Shown: piece by piece, positions 1-12,200 of the stretch
Position numbering within the stretch: position 1 is the first letter of the stretch
Layout: every line of letters starts with the position of its first letter
Source of the DNA: Lycocorax pyrrhopterus obiensis
Taxonomy: Eukaryota > Chordata > Aves > Passeriformes > Paradisaeidae
DNA length: 64,000 nucleotides
Assembly: GCA_014706295.1 (NCBI GenBank)
Contig: JACSVZ010000002.1
Location: 14,616,494 to 14,680,493 of the forward strand
Direction of reading: 5' to 3'
The notes under the pieces: generated by a model
What the model was told of the DNA's origin: nothing
The model's database searches: none
The model's input: only the letters and a program-made list of their open reading frames with translations
Program-made: the position numbers and the translations under genes

Positions 1-2104
1 CTTCCCCATCTTGAATTATTAGTTAGATGTGTCACATCCTCATGTGCATCATCTCCTGACACATGCAACAGCAAAACCACCTGCATCCCAAGTTCTGTTG
101 AAACTTTATGGTCTTCTCTTCTTGTCCTGTTTTAACACACCTGCTGGAAGAATTACACCCTGAAGACACTGAAAGAGGGTGTAATGCTTTCCCAGTGTAG
201 GGAGCTCTACCAGATCTGGAATTATTGTGGTGGTCAGGGACATTAGGAGCGATTTCCATTCCAGTTTATAAATTGTGTGTTAATCCAAATCCAGGTATTG
301 CCTAGAACTGGTGTTTAGGAAATGGTAGTAATGGGCAAGTTGTGAAGAAGCTAAAAATCATAGAAGTGATGCTTTGATTAAACTACCAAAGCCCTATGTT
401 GCTGATTTACAACTAGTTTGGGGGCTTTTTTCCTGCTTCTTAGTATAAACATTTTCAAATACTTGGATAGAAGTCGTCCTAATCATACACCACTGAGTTG
501 TGACTTTCCTGCTGGTGGTGACAGGCAAGCAGTCTCCCATCTTGCTGGAGCCTGATTATAGCCCTTTTTTTAAAAGGTGTGTCCTCAAATCTAGACTAAG
601 TGCAGAAGAGAATGGTGTTTTCCTTACCTTTTTGGGACTGTGATTGCAGAGGTGTTTGTGGACTGTAGTTGCTTAACTTGTGGAGCCTGTGCTGTCACTA
701 GCTGAAGAGCACTGTCAGTGTTGCAGAACTTGCAGCTGTTACTGATTTTCCATTAAGGGGCTGCTTAACACAGGTAGACACGTTCTTTTTCTCTAGGTTC
801 CACTGTGATTCTCATTTTCTTAGTGTCTGTTCAAGCAATTCAGTCCTGTGTATTCAGTCTTAGTGCTAACAGGCCTCCACTGATCACAGTGCTGGACAGT
901 AAACACAGATAATTATTTCAGTAGCATTCAGCCAGAGATGATGCTCAGTGTGTCAGGTGTACTTTTTAAATCCCCATTGTGCTTTGTTAGACCTTGCTGT
1001 AAAAGCAGCTCAGGATTTCTTATTTCTTATTGTGAGTGCTGTGACCAGCATTTTTTGGGTTCAGTAGAAGACAGGTGTGATGAGACATGAGGTGTTCACA
1101 ACAATCCTCTTTCATCAATGCTGTTATCTCAGGTCTTCAGGGATTATCAACCACTGGCATTGATACAGACAAAATCCTTTTCACTGCAGTCTGTAGATTT
1201 GCTATCCTTTCCTCTGTGGTTTTTTCAGTGCATTACCAGTGTAAATCAGTCTGTAGCTGTCAGAAATACTTGTCTAGTTGATGTTTTCATGGTAGTTTGA
1301 AGCAGGAACTGAAGGAGGACAAACTGGTTAGTTGGGGTGAACATCATCCATCTGCTGATGCTCTGGCACAAAGCTGCTGTTCACTTCTCTTGCTTCTGGG
1401 AGATGGTACTTCAGGGATGTGCCAATAATTCTTACAATACTTGGGTTATAATAAGCTCTAATTTTCTATATAGTGTGTTTTTTGTAAAAATGCTTGCAAA
1501 AAAAGCAAACCCATATTAATGCAATATTGTATCAAAATGCAATAAAGTATCAAAAGCCCATAAATCCTTTTGGAAGTGCTGTACCCAAAACTAAAAAAGC
1601 AGATTTTACGTACAGCAGCTCGCAGTAAGGAAAGCAGTAGATTAAAAGCCTCTGGCTAAAACAGAGCAAGAATACAGATTTTACAGATTCTTTACAGGTC
1701 AGGTGCCATTGTACAGAAAGTCAATAATGTACCAAGATTTTGGCATCCCTTCCAGCAGTAACCTGTAACTAAATTGACGCTCAGCCGCTGTTCCTGTGAG
1801 CACTTTCTGCTTGTGGGTACCTGCTCAGTAAACCCACGCCATCCTTGAGGCACTTCCTTGAGACAATGGCCACCTTCAGCCTCAGAGGCATGGAGGGGCA
1901 GCAGTAACAAAAGGTACAAATAATACAAAAGAAACTTCCACTGAATCAAGTCTCAGATAATGTTCCCGTTTTCTTACTGCTTCCCAGAGAGACACAGACT
2001 AATCCTGCTTAGCAAGTTGCTGCTGTGCCCAGTTTGCCTGCCAGGCCAGCAGACAGACACTGCCTTCAGGTTCCTGGAAAGCCCACAGCACACTCTGTAC
2101 AGAG
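1..2104. other. Intergenic DNA, nothing recognised
   Basis: AT-rich, bird-like non-coding sequence. The open frames are short (under 90 codons), carry no recognisable domain and are not flanked by convincing splice sites joining them to anything. I see no RNA gene, CpG cluster or known repeat in this stretch. Confidence 0.6.
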
Positions 2105-2679
2105 TGTTGTGGTTTAACCCCATCAGGCCCCTCAGCCCCACACAGCCACTCGCTCACCCCCCAGGGTGGGATGAGGGAGAGAACTGGAAAAGTAAAAGTG
2201 AGAAAATTCTTGGATCAAGGTAAAGACAATTTAACAGGTAAAGCAAAAGCTGCACACACAAGTAAAGCAAACCCAGGAATTCATTCACCACTTCCCCATG
2301 GGCCAGACAGCCATCTCTGGGATAGCAGGGCCCCATCACGCATAATGGTGACTTGGGAAGACAAGCGCTATCACTCAGAATGTTCCCTCTCCCTCCTTCT
2401 TCCCCCAGCTTTACACACTGAGCGTGACATCGTATGGCCTGGAATATCCCTTGGGTCAGGAGGGGTCAGCTGTCCCAGCTGGGTCCCCTCCCAGCTCCTG
2501 GTGCACCCCCAGCCTCCTCCCTGGCGAGACGCAGAAAAGGCCTTGACACGGTGTAAGCCCCGCTCAGCAATAAGAGAAACATCCCTTGTTACCAACACTG
2601 TTCTCAGCACAAAGTGAAACACAGCCCTGCACTGGCTACTGTGGAGAAAATTATCTCTACCCCAGCCAAAACCAGCACA
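2105..2679 (-). mobile_element. Decayed solo LTR, avian ERVL-type
   Basis: The stretch is about 575 bp, starts TGTTGTGGTTTAACCCC and ends with a GCACA terminus, so it has the TG...CA ends of a retroviral LTR. Read on the minus strand it follows the order known for the abundant avian ERVL LTR: TGTGCTGGTTTTGGCTGGG start, a GGGATATTCCA-type block, a degraded TATA-like block near 2,415, and a TTAACC-type end with the GGGTGGGATGAGGG block near 2,165. No retroviral genes flank it, so it is a solo LTR left by LTR-LTR recombination. The five bases on either side (CAGAG, CTAAG) are not a clean target duplication, which fits age. The family call is from memory of the consensus. The open frames across it are chance. 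Confidence 0.8.
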
Positions 2680-3649
2680 CTAAGACTCCAAAAGTTTCCT
2701 AGTGTGCTTTTCAATAATCCATTTGTTCCCCTCAGGAATAACATGAATAGTGTGTATCAGATTACTCATGGTCAACTTTAATAAAGCTTTAAGATAAAGC
2801 GGTAGTTGCTTAGAATTTTAAGCTTGAAAAATGGAACAAATGCTGACCAGAGAAAGCAGCAGCATGCATCGTTAGAAGTCTATTTACAGTGCCTCTGGAG
2901 CTGTGTCTGTCTTGGCTGAGTTGGCATCATGAGCCAGTCCCACAGAAATCATCCGTGTACAGATTTGACCTGAAATCTTCCTAAACTTGCATCTTCCCTG
3001 GTTCTGCTTCCTAAGCCTGACTGCTGGTGTCCGTCAGAGCAGCCACCATGGACAGGCCATGCCTTCTCCCTTCTCATCTCCCTGCCCTTGCACTGAGACA
3101 TCACTAGATAAAGCAGGTGACTGTGTTTTTCCTCCTGCCTGTTGCTGTTTTTTGTCTTGTATTATTTTTTAGTGCAATCCTGCTCTTGATTTCAGTTTAA
3201 TTTGTAATTGGAAGTAGCTTGTATACAGCTCTATAGCTTGGCTGGCTGAACTAAATAAGGCAAGAAGTCAGATGGACTAACAAGACAGCTAAAATCACTC
3301 GTCTGTTAGGGTGTGAGGAAAGAGTTGTGAGCTCCCAGTCCACAACAAACCAGTTTTTAGGAAGGTTTCACTCCATACAGTCCAAGCACACCACCACCAC
3401 CAAAGCAGGTGGCAGGCACAGGTCAGGAGCAGCCACAGTAGGTTGGACAGTGCCAGTTGGGCCAACCTGGCCTGCAGCAATGGGACACGTGTTGGGATGG
3501 AGATCTGCACACATTTTCTGTGAGTTTATTTATGAGTAAAAGCTTTAATGTGCTTCTTTCCCAGGGAGCCTGTAGGCTCTGGGGCAGTATTTGGCACTCG
3601 CTCAGCTTCTGCCGGAGCAATCAGCGTTCCAGTGGCCTGCACAGTGCAG
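2680..3649. other. Intergenic DNA, nothing recognised
   Basis: Non-coding. A few short overlapping frames on both strands around 3,295-3,620 shadow one GC-richer patch and carry no recognisable domain. A short CAC/CCA run near 3,390 is the only low-complexity feature. Confidence 0.5.
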
Positions 3650-3764
3650 CAGGTCCTGGTGCCCAGTGGCGGGACCAGAGGCACAAACTGAAACATGGGA
3701 GGCTCCCTCTGAACATCAGGGAATGCTTTTTCACTGAGGGTGACTAAGCACTGGCACAGGGTCT
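3650..3764 (+). mobile_element. CR1 retrotransposon fragment
   Basis: The block around 3,669-3,763 (CAGTGGCGGGACCAGAGGCA, then AACTGAAACATGGGAGG, CTGAACATCAGGGAATGC and TTTTTCACTGAGGGTGAC) reads like the 3' part of a CR1 LINE in sense orientation, from the end of the reverse transcriptase ORF. It is truncated at both ends and lacks the CR1 octamer tail. The left limit is uncertain and may extend back to about 3,560. Confidence 0.7.
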
Positions 3765-6700
3765 ATTTAATTTCTTATTTCTGTGAAATCAGCAGCTGTG
3801 CTGATTCCCAGCATGCCAGCAGCATAACAGAGCAGGATTTCATTTTGGATAGGTTCCAGTCCAGCTGCTGATTACCTTTCAAAAATCACTAATTCAGTCA
3901 CATGCTGCTATTTGTTAAGGCTTGAACATCTAACTAACTGTTGGTGAATTCAGGGCACTTTGTGGACAAGTTAATATCATCTAATTATGATTCTCAGGCA
4001 CACCTGGTGCTGATCTTTAGCATTCAAAACTATGGCTTCAATTTTTGTAAGCAATTCTTATATAGCTAATGTAGCATGGAATTATTTTGTGCCACCAAAA
4101 AAAATTGTGTAAGCTATACTAGAAAAGCAGAAAGAGGTTATACCAGTGTGTTGCCTACATTGACATTATACATGAATTTTGCTCACCATATATGACCAAT
4201 TTCTTTGAAAATTAGCATATATGTCTGAAAAATAAACTATGTCTTACAGTGAGTAAAGATTAAGGTTAAAAATTAATTACTGTGAAAGCAGCACTCAAAT
4301 CTAGCTTATTTAGCATATATTTATTCAGAAATCAGAGGTCTTAAGACGTTTTTATGGATTCTTGTTGTGTTTTTAAAGTTAATCTGGCTACAAACCTCAT
4401 AGCAAACCTGGTTAAAACTTAAATATGGTTTGAGGCCAGCAGAGTATAAATATACAGTTGCTGATATCAATCCTAATTTTGTCTCATTTCAGAAAGGTCT
4501 TTACAGCTTAAGGATTCCCTGTTTAAATACCCGTTTTGCTGAACTCTGCGGGAGGAAGGTGATCCTGGTCCAAGGTCAATGGGAGCGGAGTCATGCTGAG
4601 GCAAAGGGACAGGAGCAGCTATTTGTCAAAGGAACAAGCCCACATCCCTCGGGAAGGGATTTTACTGCATTTGAATTCACTAAAAACCCAAGCCAGAAGG
4701 AGATTTCAGAAGCGAGGGCTGATTCGTGGAAGGATCAGAGATTCCTGGCCTTGGCCTGGGAGCTCTTGTTGGTCATGGAGACGAGCTGTAACTTCTAAGG
4801 AGTGACAAACTGTGCTAGATTGCAGCTCCCTCTGAACTCTGGAACTCACCTTTCGAATCAAATCACTTCATGTTGGAATATCTCAGCATACAGAGACCGA
4901 GGAGCCATGGTTACCTTTGGAGAATGTGCTCACAGCCTGGCTTCCAGAGGATCTGAAGGCATCTCCCTTGCAGCCTGTGTCCTCCCCTCTGAGCCATGGT
5001 GGTTGCCACATCCAGTTATGTTGTTTATAAACAAATAAAACAGGCAACTGTCACCCTGTTGTGATTGGTCTATGCAGAACATACAGCTTGCATAAAGAAA
5101 GAAGTGGATTGAAGTAAATAAGAGGTATGAATGGCAGGCAGGATCTTCTGAGCTTCAACTGAAGGTGTCACAAGATTTCCCTTTGTAGTGCTGGATTAGT
5201 TCCTCACCTTTGCTACATCTTTCAGTGAAATGAATGCAGGGGTATTGCTCGCATGGGAGCAATAACTGATGTTAAAACCTGGAAACTGGTGGAAAAACTT
5301 AGAGAGTACTCTGGGTTTCAAGCACTAAAGATCTTACAGATTTCGCTATGTGGGTACACTGTAATGACGTCAGTTTTGATTTGCAAGGGTGAATTTTATT
5401 GTAAAAGTAGCATAGCAGTGAGATAGAAGATACTTTAACTGAAGCCACCCTCTCAGGAACACCAAACCCTTGGCTGGCCTTGGCAGCTGTCATCCCCCTG
5501 TGTCTCAGTGCATAATCACTACATAAGCAATGGAGAAACCTCATCATTTTGAACTTGAAGATGAAAGCAATCCTTATTTACAGTTACACCCAGTGGCCGT
5601 TGTGCACAGGAAGTGTGTGATTATAAAAATACTGTTAGGACAAGTCTTACAAGTCTTCCCTACCTGACTGTAGCAAGACAAATACTGCCTTTGTTGGATT
5701 AGGTAAACTGCAGCAATGCCCCTGCAGCGATGCAGAGCAGACCATGGCTTTGTAAAGTTTGTGCAGAGCTGTCACTTCTGGGGGCAGAGTCAGGGGTTTG
5801 GGGGCTCTGAAGAGCCTCTCTAGATTCTTGTAAAACTTGGAATCTCAGAGAAGAATTTTCCTCTCAGTCAGGGCACTTTCAACTGGAACACGAGCAATAT
5901 CTGTTTTTACACCAAATAGTTTTGACAGACAATATTTTACAGGATTAAAAAAAAGTGTTCTGTTAGCAACCATTATTCTTTGAGTCATAGGGCTTGGTTT
6001 GTTCAAGTGAACACATCTTGTCCCCTGTCACACTCCTGGGTATTCCCAAGAAAAGCCACGCCAGGCTGGCAGATGTGACACACGATCTATGGGAGACCTG
6101 TGCAGTTCTGGAGTGGCAGCTGGAGGCCAGGCTGGCTGCCCTGGCACTTTTCTCTTGACCCTGTATTGACGTGGTGCCTGTCTGAACATCCACTCCCCGT
6201 CGTGTTCCCTCTGCCCTGTCCCCTGCTGGTGCTGCCAGTGGCAATGGGTGGCTCAGGCATCGTTCCACCTGCATGGCCATGGAAGGACAGGGGCTGAGGA
6301 GAGGAGCCTACAAGTGCAAGGTAAGGGTGAAGAGGACGTGGCCTGAGCACCTGTAATGCCTTCATCACAGATGGATGTTCAGCTGCAGCCCAAGTTTACG
6401 TGCAGGTGATACATCCCATGAGCAACAGCTACTGGTAAGCAGTGCTGCTTCTCTCCACTGAGCAGAGGGGTCTGTCTTTGTGCTGACAGCATCCCGCACC
6501 AAATTCAAACTCCTCGTTTTTGAAGCCTTGAGGCTACATTGCAGCAGACAGCTGGAAATTCAGAGCAAAAAGTACTCACTTCTATATGAAAACATTCCTA
6601 CAGCCAGCAAAAGGACAGCTCTGCATAAGACAAAAGTAGATTCATCTTGAGAGGCAGGACAGTATTTAATCATCAAAAGTAGAGCAGAAGACATAATTTC

Positions 6701-8987
6701 AGAGTTTTTCCATCAATCTGAGACAGGCATTGAAGGAAAGGGCTGCAGTGAACCCCCCCATTTCTAGCCAGCACTTTTGTAGTGCATTTGGATTTTTCTA
6801 GTCCCTCCTGCAAAGGCAGCATACAGTTCTGCAATTCTTTTAAGCAGCATCAAGGACATTGTGTTCCAGTTCTGCATCCCTGATGTATCAATTAACTTGA
6901 GTGACTTGGAACTCTTACCTTGAAGCTGTGCACATAATGTTGACATTAAAAAAGAAACACTTGCTGCCAACATTTGTTGAAGTGCCAAAAAGAAAGTGCT
7001 CTGTTCAGGCTCACACCAACCACCTCATTGTTCCCATCCTATCTCACAGGATAATCAGAAAGTGCCTGGGCGATTCTCCACCCTTTCCTCATTTTCTCTG
7101 CAGGGAAGCATGAGATCAGCAGCTTTCTCCTTTTGTTCATTTTTGTCCTTTGCATGACTGCTATTTGTTTTGATTTATTAGAATTTATTTTCTTAAATAG
7201 AAAAAAAATCATGGGGTATAATGCAGGGATACCTGCAGCCCAGGGAAGCTGTCTCTGGAGACCCCCTGTAGCCAAGTCTATCCCCCAGAATTGTTCAGAG
7301 CACTTGAATATTGGGTTTCTGCTCCAAATTTTGCTATAGAAATTTCCTCCTGGCTGTACAGGGAGCAGAGGGAGATTAACCTGTCTGGCCTAAAGAAAGC
7401 CTTGGTGAATACCACTGTAGTGATTAGCAGGTTTGTAATTGCTAATTTGATATTCCAGTATTTAGTGATGTCTCTGGAAATAGGAGGTGTTAGTGATACA
7501 GAAATATTTACAAATAGCTCCCAGCTATCCAGTAAACAAAGACACAAGTTTATTAGTGCCAGGAAATAAATTCCCTGCTCATACCATGTAAATATAAGAA
7601 TCAAAAATAGCAACCAGAAGCAAGAAAACTGCAAGATTTAAGAGATATTTTAGCAAAATAGGAAGCACACTTTGCATAATTATGTTAATAATTACCGTAA
7701 CTAGTGGGACCGTTACCTATTTTAGAGAGCTTGGTCACCATGCCAAGCCAATTTATTTTCATCTGTGAAGTTTTTGGCAATGTCAGATGACAAACCATAT
7801 TTAATTCCTCATGTAAAATCAGGAATTATATCTGTACATTACAAACCCATAGGCACTAGCCATAAGAAAACCAACCCTTGTTGGTGCAGAATTGTTTTTG
7901 GTAAAAATTACTGTGCTTTACTCACATAAACTCTGAGTCTCTGTTATGAATCCCTTCCTTTCCCAGCTGCATAGTAAATGCCTTAAACTAAATGGGATAA
8001 GAGCTGCTGGCCACAAGCTATTTTACACTGTTCAAGGCGAGCCAGGCCAACAAGGAAAGTGCCTGAAGTGAGGCCTGGGTAGCCACTCTTCTGGCAGCAC
8101 AATGTGTACTTTAACTATTGGCAGAATAACAAAATGGAAGAACTTGAGGTCACATCAATCCCCAGCTGTAAATACCAGGCACTGACCTTAACAACACTTC
8201 TTTGGTACATCTAATAGCAAAATGACATAGAAGGTGATATTTCCATTATGATTCATTTTCTCAGCCTCAGAGGTACCTATCGTTGCTACCCTGTATTGCC
8301 TAGTTCCATGGATTCCCATTATTTTTTATCTAACTCCAACCATTTTCTGGTGTTATTTTAATTTTTCTGTCAAAACTGTAAAGGAATATAGCCAGCATAA
8401 GCAGGGTAATCTGAAGAGATTATCAAAATTGACAAATTTCCCACTGTTGATCTTTTCATCTCTGCCAGGTTCTGCTGTAGAGTTGCCTTCCATTCTCCTC
8501 ATTTTATGCTGCTTCCTTCCCTCTCTGTGAGACAGCCTCTCTCCTCATGGGGATTTGAGCAGAAAGGGAAGCAAGGCAAGCTTTCCATGCTCTGGTTGCA
8601 CCCAGGGTTCCTGTGTTGAGCAGAGCAGTTGTGTTCTCCACAGCAGTGCCCAGGTCTCTGGGTTTAGTGGATTTCATTTGCATGCCATGAGGGATTACTC
8701 TAATCTTCAGGTACATGAAGCAGAAGTAATTCACCTTTTAATCTGTATTTAGCAAAAGCCTTTCAGCACACCTCTGTAGTGCAGCTGACTGCCTTTAGCA
8801 TTTGAGTACCAAATGCTGTAGTGGATAAACAATAGAAGTTCTGGAACTCTGGGAACACTGGAGTTTACAGCCCAGGCATTCTGCATGGTACTGATTTCTG
8901 TCTGTATGTTACTGCCCTGAGCTGGGAATGGTTCACAGGGCTGCAGATCAGCCCATTCTAGGCATAGACACAGTTGTAAATTAAAAC
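3765..8987. other. Intergenic DNA, mostly unrecognised
   Basis: No gene recognised. The 122-codon open frame at 4,430-4,798 (plus) has no known motif. One copy of a short block that recurs at 25.78 kb lies at 7,471-7,543 and is listed separately. The rest is AT-rich unique-looking sequence. Confidence 0.5.
7471..7543 (+). repeat. Copy 1 of an unclassified two-block repeat
   Basis: TCTCTGGAAATAGGAGG at 7,471-7,487 is followed 40 bases later by CCAGTAAACAAAGAC (7,529-7,543). The same two blocks recur in the same order and strand at 25,784-25,900. Probably both are remnants of one old interspersed element. I cannot name the family. Confidence 0.4.
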
Positions 8988-9203
8988 AGAGAAAAGAAAA
9001 AGAAAAGAAAAGAAAGAAAAGAAAAGAAAAGAAAAGAAAAGAAAAGAAAAGAAAAGAAAAGAAAAGAAAAGAAAAGAAAAGAAAAGAAAAGAAAAGAAAA
9101 GAAAAGAAAAGAAAAGAAAAGAAAAGAAAAGAAAAGAAAAGAAAAGAAAAGAAAAGAAAGAGAAGAGAAGAAAAGAGAAAAGAAAAAAGAAAAGAAGGAA
9201 GAA
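8988..9203 (+). repeat. (GAAAA)n pentanucleotide microsatellite in a 216-nt pure purine tract
   Basis: Every base from 8,988 to 9,203 on the plus strand is A or G. The core 9,016-9,155 is 28 perfect GAAAA units, flanked by GAAA and GAGAA variants. On the minus strand two frames stay open across it and would give a Ser-Phe-Leu-Phe-Phe repeat. These are composition artefacts, not genes. Confidence 0.97.
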
Positions 9204-12200
9204 TGAGAAGGAACAAACAACATAAAGCAAGGTGGGAGCAGGAGTCTAAAAATAAAATGAGCTTCAAGCCCAAGAGGCTGAGGAGACACACAGGCATTCA
9301 TCTCCACCGGCCCAGCCTCAGCAGCAGGGAAAGGGGCAAAAATAAGGGTTGGCACCCACATCCCCCTCTTGCTGAAGACGGGGATGAGTGTGGGTTGCTG
9401 GCAGCACCATGGCAATATCAGCTCATGCAGATGTGCAGGGTGGTGCTGAGGATGTTCTCCCTGCTCTGGAGCAGCCCACAATTAACAAGGCACAAGGGGT
9501 GGTGCTTCCTGCTACAGCTCTCCTGACTTCTGCTGCACCTCCCTGGCTAAAGATGCAAAGCTCTTTGCCTCTTTTGATGCAGGCAGGACTGGGTTTCTAC
9601 ACCTGAAAAACAACGGATGTGACAGGGCTCACTGTGACTCTCTAGCAAAGGAACTGCATTGTACAATAAATTGAGGTAGCTGAAAAAAATAGGTATGACT
9701 TTAATGCTTCAGAGGTACACACATATAAGTAATATAAATCTAATAATAGCAACATAAAAATGTTTAAACTTAGGCTATTCTTTGTTCCTGTATTCACGAG
9801 TTAAGAGCTTCTTGCAATTCTTAGTAATATTTGCGGCCTGCTTTGGGGAAAAAAAACTTTTCTGACCCACCTTACCCCTTTAGCTGTTATAGTCTTCAAA
9901 CCCCCTGGAACTGCAAATGTTCCTAGTCCTGAAAATTGCTCCATCACTGCTTTTAATTTGGCCTCATCTCTTACTGTGTTGTGCTTGAATCACAGTCAAG
10001 TAATTGGTCTCAGCACAGAGCATGAAAAACAGAATCTTAGGGAAAGTAAATTAATGCATTCACTACTGCAGGTACAGTCCACTAATGAAATTATGGACAA
10101 GAAGCTCATGTCCTTGTAGCTACCCTTAATCAGCAACATAAATGTTCATTGAGAACAGGGCATAATTCAGCTTTTTATTCAGCTGAGTCTGTATCTTTGA
10201 ACAAGTCACTAAAATTACCAAAACTAATTCCTTTTACTGCTAAAGTGAAAGATAAGTGAAAAAGCATTCAGAAAACCAGATATATTTTAACTGTCAAATT
10301 GTGAAGACAATATTTAGTATTTTAAGCTTAGTGGGACATATATTGCTCTTATAGAAATCCATGAAGTTATTACTTGAATTTGGTGAAGTTGAATCCACCC
10401 AGAAACCAGACACTTCCATACAAGTTATGGAAATAATAAAAGTACTTCAATTTTTTAAATATAGTATTAATATTACAAATATTTTTAAAGTTACTAAATA
10501 AAATGAGGAAAGTGTACAATACCAAAGATATAATAATTTCTGAGCTATTATAACAACAAGTATGCTTGGATGAAGACTATCTCTGTTATGCATCCGACAG
10601 TGCAACGTGTAAAAGAAATACTGACCTGGCAGCAGGGTTTGTTTTCAATTAAGGGGCAGCTAAGAAGGTCTCTTCAGTGGGTGACCGTAGAACCCACTGA
10701 AGAACTCAGGGTTCCTTTTATTCTCCCTTAAACCACTTACAACATAAACATACTGTGTTAGGAAATGCCGCATTCCCTAGGTCTCAGTGGATAAGTACCA
10801 GCTGAGCAGGGAGCAGCCCCAGTGTGCTCAGTTTAAAGGCACAGAAAAGTTACAATATTACTTTTTGGGCATAGAGCATGATAGGGGATACACATGATAG
10901 AGTCACCCCAAGACACCCAGTACCACCCAAAAGAGAAGGATTAACTCAGGGGCACAGGCGGTTCAGGTTCAGGCTGCAGTGGGTGCAGAGAAATCAAAAG
11001 CTTCTTGGAGGCAAAAGAGAATTTCTCCACCACTGAATCAAAACCACTCTGGCCACTGTCCCCAAAGCCAATTTCCTGTACTCCTCCAGTGCAATGTGGC
11101 TTTTACTGGAAATTCAAATGTGAGTGCTAGCACTGATCTGTCTGAGGAGCAGACCTTTGAAACTGTGGTTGTAAATAATTTTGGCAAGATTTTAAAGTGA
11201 GTTTCACTGAATGTGTGATCTAAAATCTTAACAGTCCGGCCCTGACTGATGTAATGGAAGTGAACAACAATTCTTAGGTAAAATTAATGCTGTGCAGGAC
11301 ACGAACACAAGATCCAGGAGCCAGAACAAAACTTGCTGCCCAAGAAAGTGTTTAGTCTCCATAAAAGTCTGAGATGATGACATACACACAAATGGACCAG
11401 GATCATGGCTTTTTCATTGCAATAGAGCAAACTGGTTCACTAGGTTACCACTTTCTACAGACACCAACAACCAGCCACATCCCAGCTTTGCAACATAAAC
11501 TGTCATGGTCCAGTTTCTTGATAGTGTGTTAGAAATCATGCTTTCCAAATTGGCCTTTTGGTTTATTAAGTTTCTGGGATAAAGCAGCTTTTATCATCAA
11601 AGAATTCAAGTTTAAAAAGAGAGAATTTGTTTAATGTGTTTGATTACATCATTGAGGCTATGGATAAAATGGCATCAAATCACCTAAACAAATGCACTTC
11701 TATGTTCAATAGTATTCTCTAAGAACAAAGATGGCATCATCTTAAGAGTAATATTAGTTTTAGAGTGAAAGTTTTCATTCTGTTTATAATTGCTCGCCTC
11801 AGTGTGATAAACCTTTCTCTCAAAGTATGCTTATGCACAGACAAGGGAAACCAGCCACATAAAAAATCTGGATAGAGATAATATAGCGTAGATAAATCTG
11901 AAATTTTGCATCTGCTGGGAGTTCAGAGGTTGTTTAATTCTTTAGTTTAAGTAGTTTGTGGTCCATTGATGTCATCAGCGTAACAGGCACTACTTTCAGT
12001 TTCAAAAAATGCCTGTTTTAAAGCTCAAAGCTTATGGCAATAGCTATTGCTTTAGCACAGGAGACTGTCACACAGAGTTGGAATCTGTGGTGTCTTTTAG
12101 TATTTTGTTAGCAGTATGATCAAAATGAAGAATTTCAGAAGAAAAACCTCCTGAGTTTTGGTTGATTTAACATTTTCCTAGTGCTCCAGAAATAATCTGC

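Noticed and set aside
4430..5040. 122-codon frame followed by AATAAA, possibly a retrogene or LTR
   Set aside because: No recognisable protein family, no poly(A) tract or target duplication, and no clear LTR ends.
8749..9481. Minus-strand frames with long Ser-Phe-Leu-Phe repeats
   Set aside because: They are produced by the (GAAAA)n microsatellite, which stays open in several frames.
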